From positions 2,666,001 through 2,730,000 of the forward strand of contig OW818654.1 of NCBI GenBank assembly GCA_942492935.1: a DNA stretch of 64,000 nt, read 5' to 3'. This document shows positions 61,995 to 64,000 of this stretch, in pieces. The notes beneath the pieces are model-generated. The model saw nothing but the letters and a program-made list of their open reading frames with translations. It was not told where the DNA came from and made no database searches. The stretch's first letter is position 1; the number at the start of each line of letters is the position of its first letter. Made by a program: the position numbers and the translations under genes. The stretch comes from JANJUO01 sp942492935 (GTDB lineage: Bacteria > Bacteroidota > Ignavibacteria > Kapaibacteriales > UBA2268).

Positions 61995-62299
61995 TTTAAC
62001 TCCAAAAAAATAAAAACTTAAAGATATTTAAAAATAAAGATTATAAACGAAATATTTTAAAATTTCATTTAAATTTATTTTATCTTCATTACAATTGTAT
62101 TTGATTATGCAATTTTAGCTATTTTCTATCTATTGTAACTTAATTATTTTATTGGAAATCACTAATCAAAATTCCTGAAACTAATTTTTGATATTATTCT
62201 CTTATAATAGTATAAATACTCAAATATTTTTTTGAAAGTAATTAGTAACTTCGTAATTTTATAATGATATTTTTTAACAATTATTAAAAAGGTTTTGAT
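61995..62299. other. Divergent intergenic region
   Basis: 305 bp of AT-rich DNA between accB (left) and the M49-like gene (right) that must contain both promoters. I see no repeat, RNA gene or clear promoter motif. Confidence 0.5.
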
Positions 62300-63967
62300 A
62301 TGAAAATTCAGAGTTTACTAATTATTATTCTCTCCGTTTTATTAATTAATTCCTGCGACAAAAAACAGGAGCAATTACAGGAACCACCTATGTCTGATGA
62401 AGCGAAAATTGTTGCCGAAAGAATAAAAGCATATTCACCGGTAGAAATTGTAACTGACTTATCTGTTCTTTCAGATAGAGAAAAAATACTTGTTGAAAAA
62501 TTAGTTGAAGCTGGCAAACTTGCTGATAAAATTTTTTGGTATCAATGTTCACCTGATGGTGTTCAAGTTAGAGATTCATTGCTTGCATTGAAAACCGAAG
62601 AAAGTAAAGTTTTACTTGAGTATGTTATGATTAATTTTGGAGCTTATGACCCTTTATTTGAAAATCAAAGATTTGTTGGGAAAGGTCCATTAGATAGACC
62701 AAAAGGTGGTGGATTTTATCCAGCTAATATTACCAAAGAAGAATTTGATGCTTACCTAACAAAATTTCCAGAACAAGCTGAGGGTTTGAAAGGGCAATAC
62801 ACTATTGTAGAAAGAGACGGAGCTAATTTTAAAGCAACTCCTTATCATCAATATTATAAAGAATCAATGCAACTTGCTGATTTACTTGATTCTGCTGCTG
62901 TTTATGCAGATGACCCAGCTTTCAAAAAATACCTTACATTAAGAGCTAAAGCTATAAGAACTGATGATTATTACGAAAGTGACCTCGCTTGGATGGATGT
63001 AATGGGTAGTAAATTTGATATTGTAATTGGACCTATTGAGAATTATCAAGATGAAATGTATAATTATAAGTCTGCTCATGAAGCGATGATAATGGTTCAA
63101 GATGAAGAAGCAACAGCTGATTTACAATTTTTCAAAGATAATATGAGAAATTTCGAAAATAATCTTCCTTTTGATAACAAATATAAAAATAAAGAGTTTA
63201 AAGAAGGTAATATCATTCAAGTTGTAAACGTGGTTTATTTTGGTGGAGATTGTCAGCAAGGTGTAAAAACTATAGCCGCTGCACTCCCAAATGACCCAAA
63301 AGTCGCAGATGCAAAAGGAAGAAAATTATCAATGTTTAAAAATCACATGGAAGCAAAATTTGATAAAATTGTTGCAAAAATAGGCAAAAAATTACTTTCT
63401 CCTGAATATGCAAAGTATGTTGATAAAAAATCGTTCACTACATTCGTAACTTTACATGAAGTTTCACATGCTTTAGGTCCAAAATATGTTTACGGTAAAA
63501 AAGAAGAAGTTCGTCTTGCATTAAAAGATAGATATTCAGCAATTGAAGAATGTAAAGCCGATATTCTAAGTATGTATAATCACAAATATTTAAATAGTAT
63601 TGGTGTTTATAATGATGAAGATATTATGAAAGCAATGGCTACATATATTGCTGGTTTATATCGCTCTGTAAGATTTGGAACAGGTGCTCATTTTAATGCA
63701 AATCTTATTCAATTGAATTATCTTAGAGAAGCAAAAGTATTTACAACTAATGAAAGTGGTACATTTGACATAAATAAAGATATCTTCTTTAATAAAGTTG
63801 CTGATTTAGCAAAAATGATTTTAATGATTCAAGCTGAAGGAAATTATGAAAAAGCAGGTGAAATTTTGACAAAATATGCTAACATTCCTGATGTCTTGCA
63901 AAAAGAAATTGAGAGTTTAACTGACATTCCGAGAGATATTGATACAAAATATACTTTTAAAAAGTAA
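62300..63967 (+). CDS. Lipoprotein zinc peptidase, dipeptidyl-peptidase III (M49)-like
   Basis: 555 residues. Lipoprotein signal peptide with lipobox LLINSC (C19 or nearby). The fold resembles bacterial DPP III-like proteins: GAYDPLFENQRFVGKGP, GGGFYPANITKEEFDAYL, YHQYYKESMQLA. The zinc site is HEVSH (H386) followed 26 residues later by EECKAD (E417), the M49 pair; classical M49 enzymes have H-E-x-x-G-H with one extra residue, while here the spacing is the plain HExxH. It should be anchored in the envelope and trim dipeptides from peptides. Substrate preference is unknown. The stop lies 33 bases before the window end. Confidence 0.87.
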   Translation: MKIQSLLIIILSVLLINSCDKKQEQLQEPPMSDEAKIVAERIKAYSPVEIVTDLSVLSDREKILVEKLVEAGKLADKIFWYQCSPDGVQVRDSLLALKTEESKVLLEYVMINFGAYDPLFENQRFVGKGPLDRPKGGGFYPANITKEEFDAYLTKFPEQAEGLKGQYTIVERDGANFKATPYHQYYKESMQLADLLDSAAVYADDPAFKKYLTLRAKAIRTDDYYESDLAWMDVMGSKFDIVIGPIENYQDEMYNYKSAHEAMIMVQDEEATADLQFFKDNMRNFENNLPFDNKYKNKEFKEGNIIQVVNVVYFGGDCQQGVKTIAAALPNDPKVADAKGRKLSMFKNHMEAKFDKIVAKIGKKLLSPEYAKYVDKKSFTTFVTLHEVSHALGPKYVYGKKEEVRLALKDRYSAIEECKADILSMYNHKYLNSIGVYNDEDIMKAMATYIAGLYRSVRFGTGAHFNANLIQLNYLREAKVFTTNESGTFDINKDIFFNKVADLAKMILMIQAEGNYEKAGEILTKYANIPDVLQKEIESLTDIPRDIDTKYTFKK

Positions 63968-64000
63968 AAATAATTGGAATTTGTTGAGTATTTGAATATT

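Overview
ORGANISM. The window is very AT-rich, with A-rich leaders instead of strong Shine-Dalgarno sites. It encodes type IX secretion (T9SS) C-terminal sorting domains, a PorV/PorQ-like outer-membrane protein, an OprO/P-like porin and a tmRNA whose tag ends NYALAA. Together these suggest a Gram-negative member of the Bacteroidota/Chlorobiota (FCB) group. The flagellar regulators FlhF, FlhG and sigma-28 sit beside T9SS-type proteins, which fits an Ignavibacteria/Kapabacteria-like lineage better than classical Bacteroidetes. That placement is inference. LAYOUT. 1-5.1 kb holds a cut-off TPR protein, a membrane protein with a PRC-barrel partner, and a decaying mrp-nfu Fe-S locus split by a 1.5-kb IS4-family element with a perfect 10-bp target duplication. 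5.2-11.2 kb holds a uracil/xanthine permease, a gingipain-fold T9SS protein lacking its catalytic pair, a SpoT-like ppGpp enzyme with an eroded synthetase site, and a DUF486 membrane protein. 11.7-19.2 kb is a complete Pho locus, pstSCAB-phoU-phoR-phoB. 19.3-23.3 kb is ssrA (tmRNA) followed by a small defence island: a DUF262-HNH protein and an AbiE-type toxin-antitoxin pair bracketed by inverted palindromic repeats. 23.4-28.2 kb (minus strand) is a tight operon surE - small domain protein - HDOD - histidine kinase - receiver/kinase hybrid. 28.9-31.8 kb holds an LCP-family protein, purS-purQ and tatA. 32.3-33.6 kb is the porin. 33.7-47.9 kb (minus strand) is a signalling island: four large sensor kinases (up to 1364 aa, six PAS domains), a MEDS protein, a CheC-like phosphatase and a frameshifted CheY-like receiver. 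48.2-49.5 kb is a PhoD-like phosphatase. 50.1-59.0 kb (minus strand) runs flhF - flhG - coiled-coil membrane protein - fliA - HDOD - kinase - AMIN/TPR membrane protein - a minimal T9SS-CTD protein - PorV-like protein. 59.7-62.0 kb holds gcvH, accC and accB. 62.3-64.0 kb is a lipoprotein M49-like peptidase. HOW IT FITS TOGETHER. The Pst/Pho genes, the porin and the PhoD-like enzyme would together support phosphate scavenging. Two operons each place an HDOD gene directly before a histidine kinase, and one of them is a motility-regulator operon ending in T9SS-related outer-membrane genes. Intergenic DNA is crowded with palindromic repeats: a 287-bp MITE-like palindrome with a 10-bp duplication, a 167-bp tandem repeat, and several AATCCC/GGGATT families. 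Short palindromes also sit in frame inside one loop of the ATPase domain of three paralogous kinases, which is the most unusual signal in the window.
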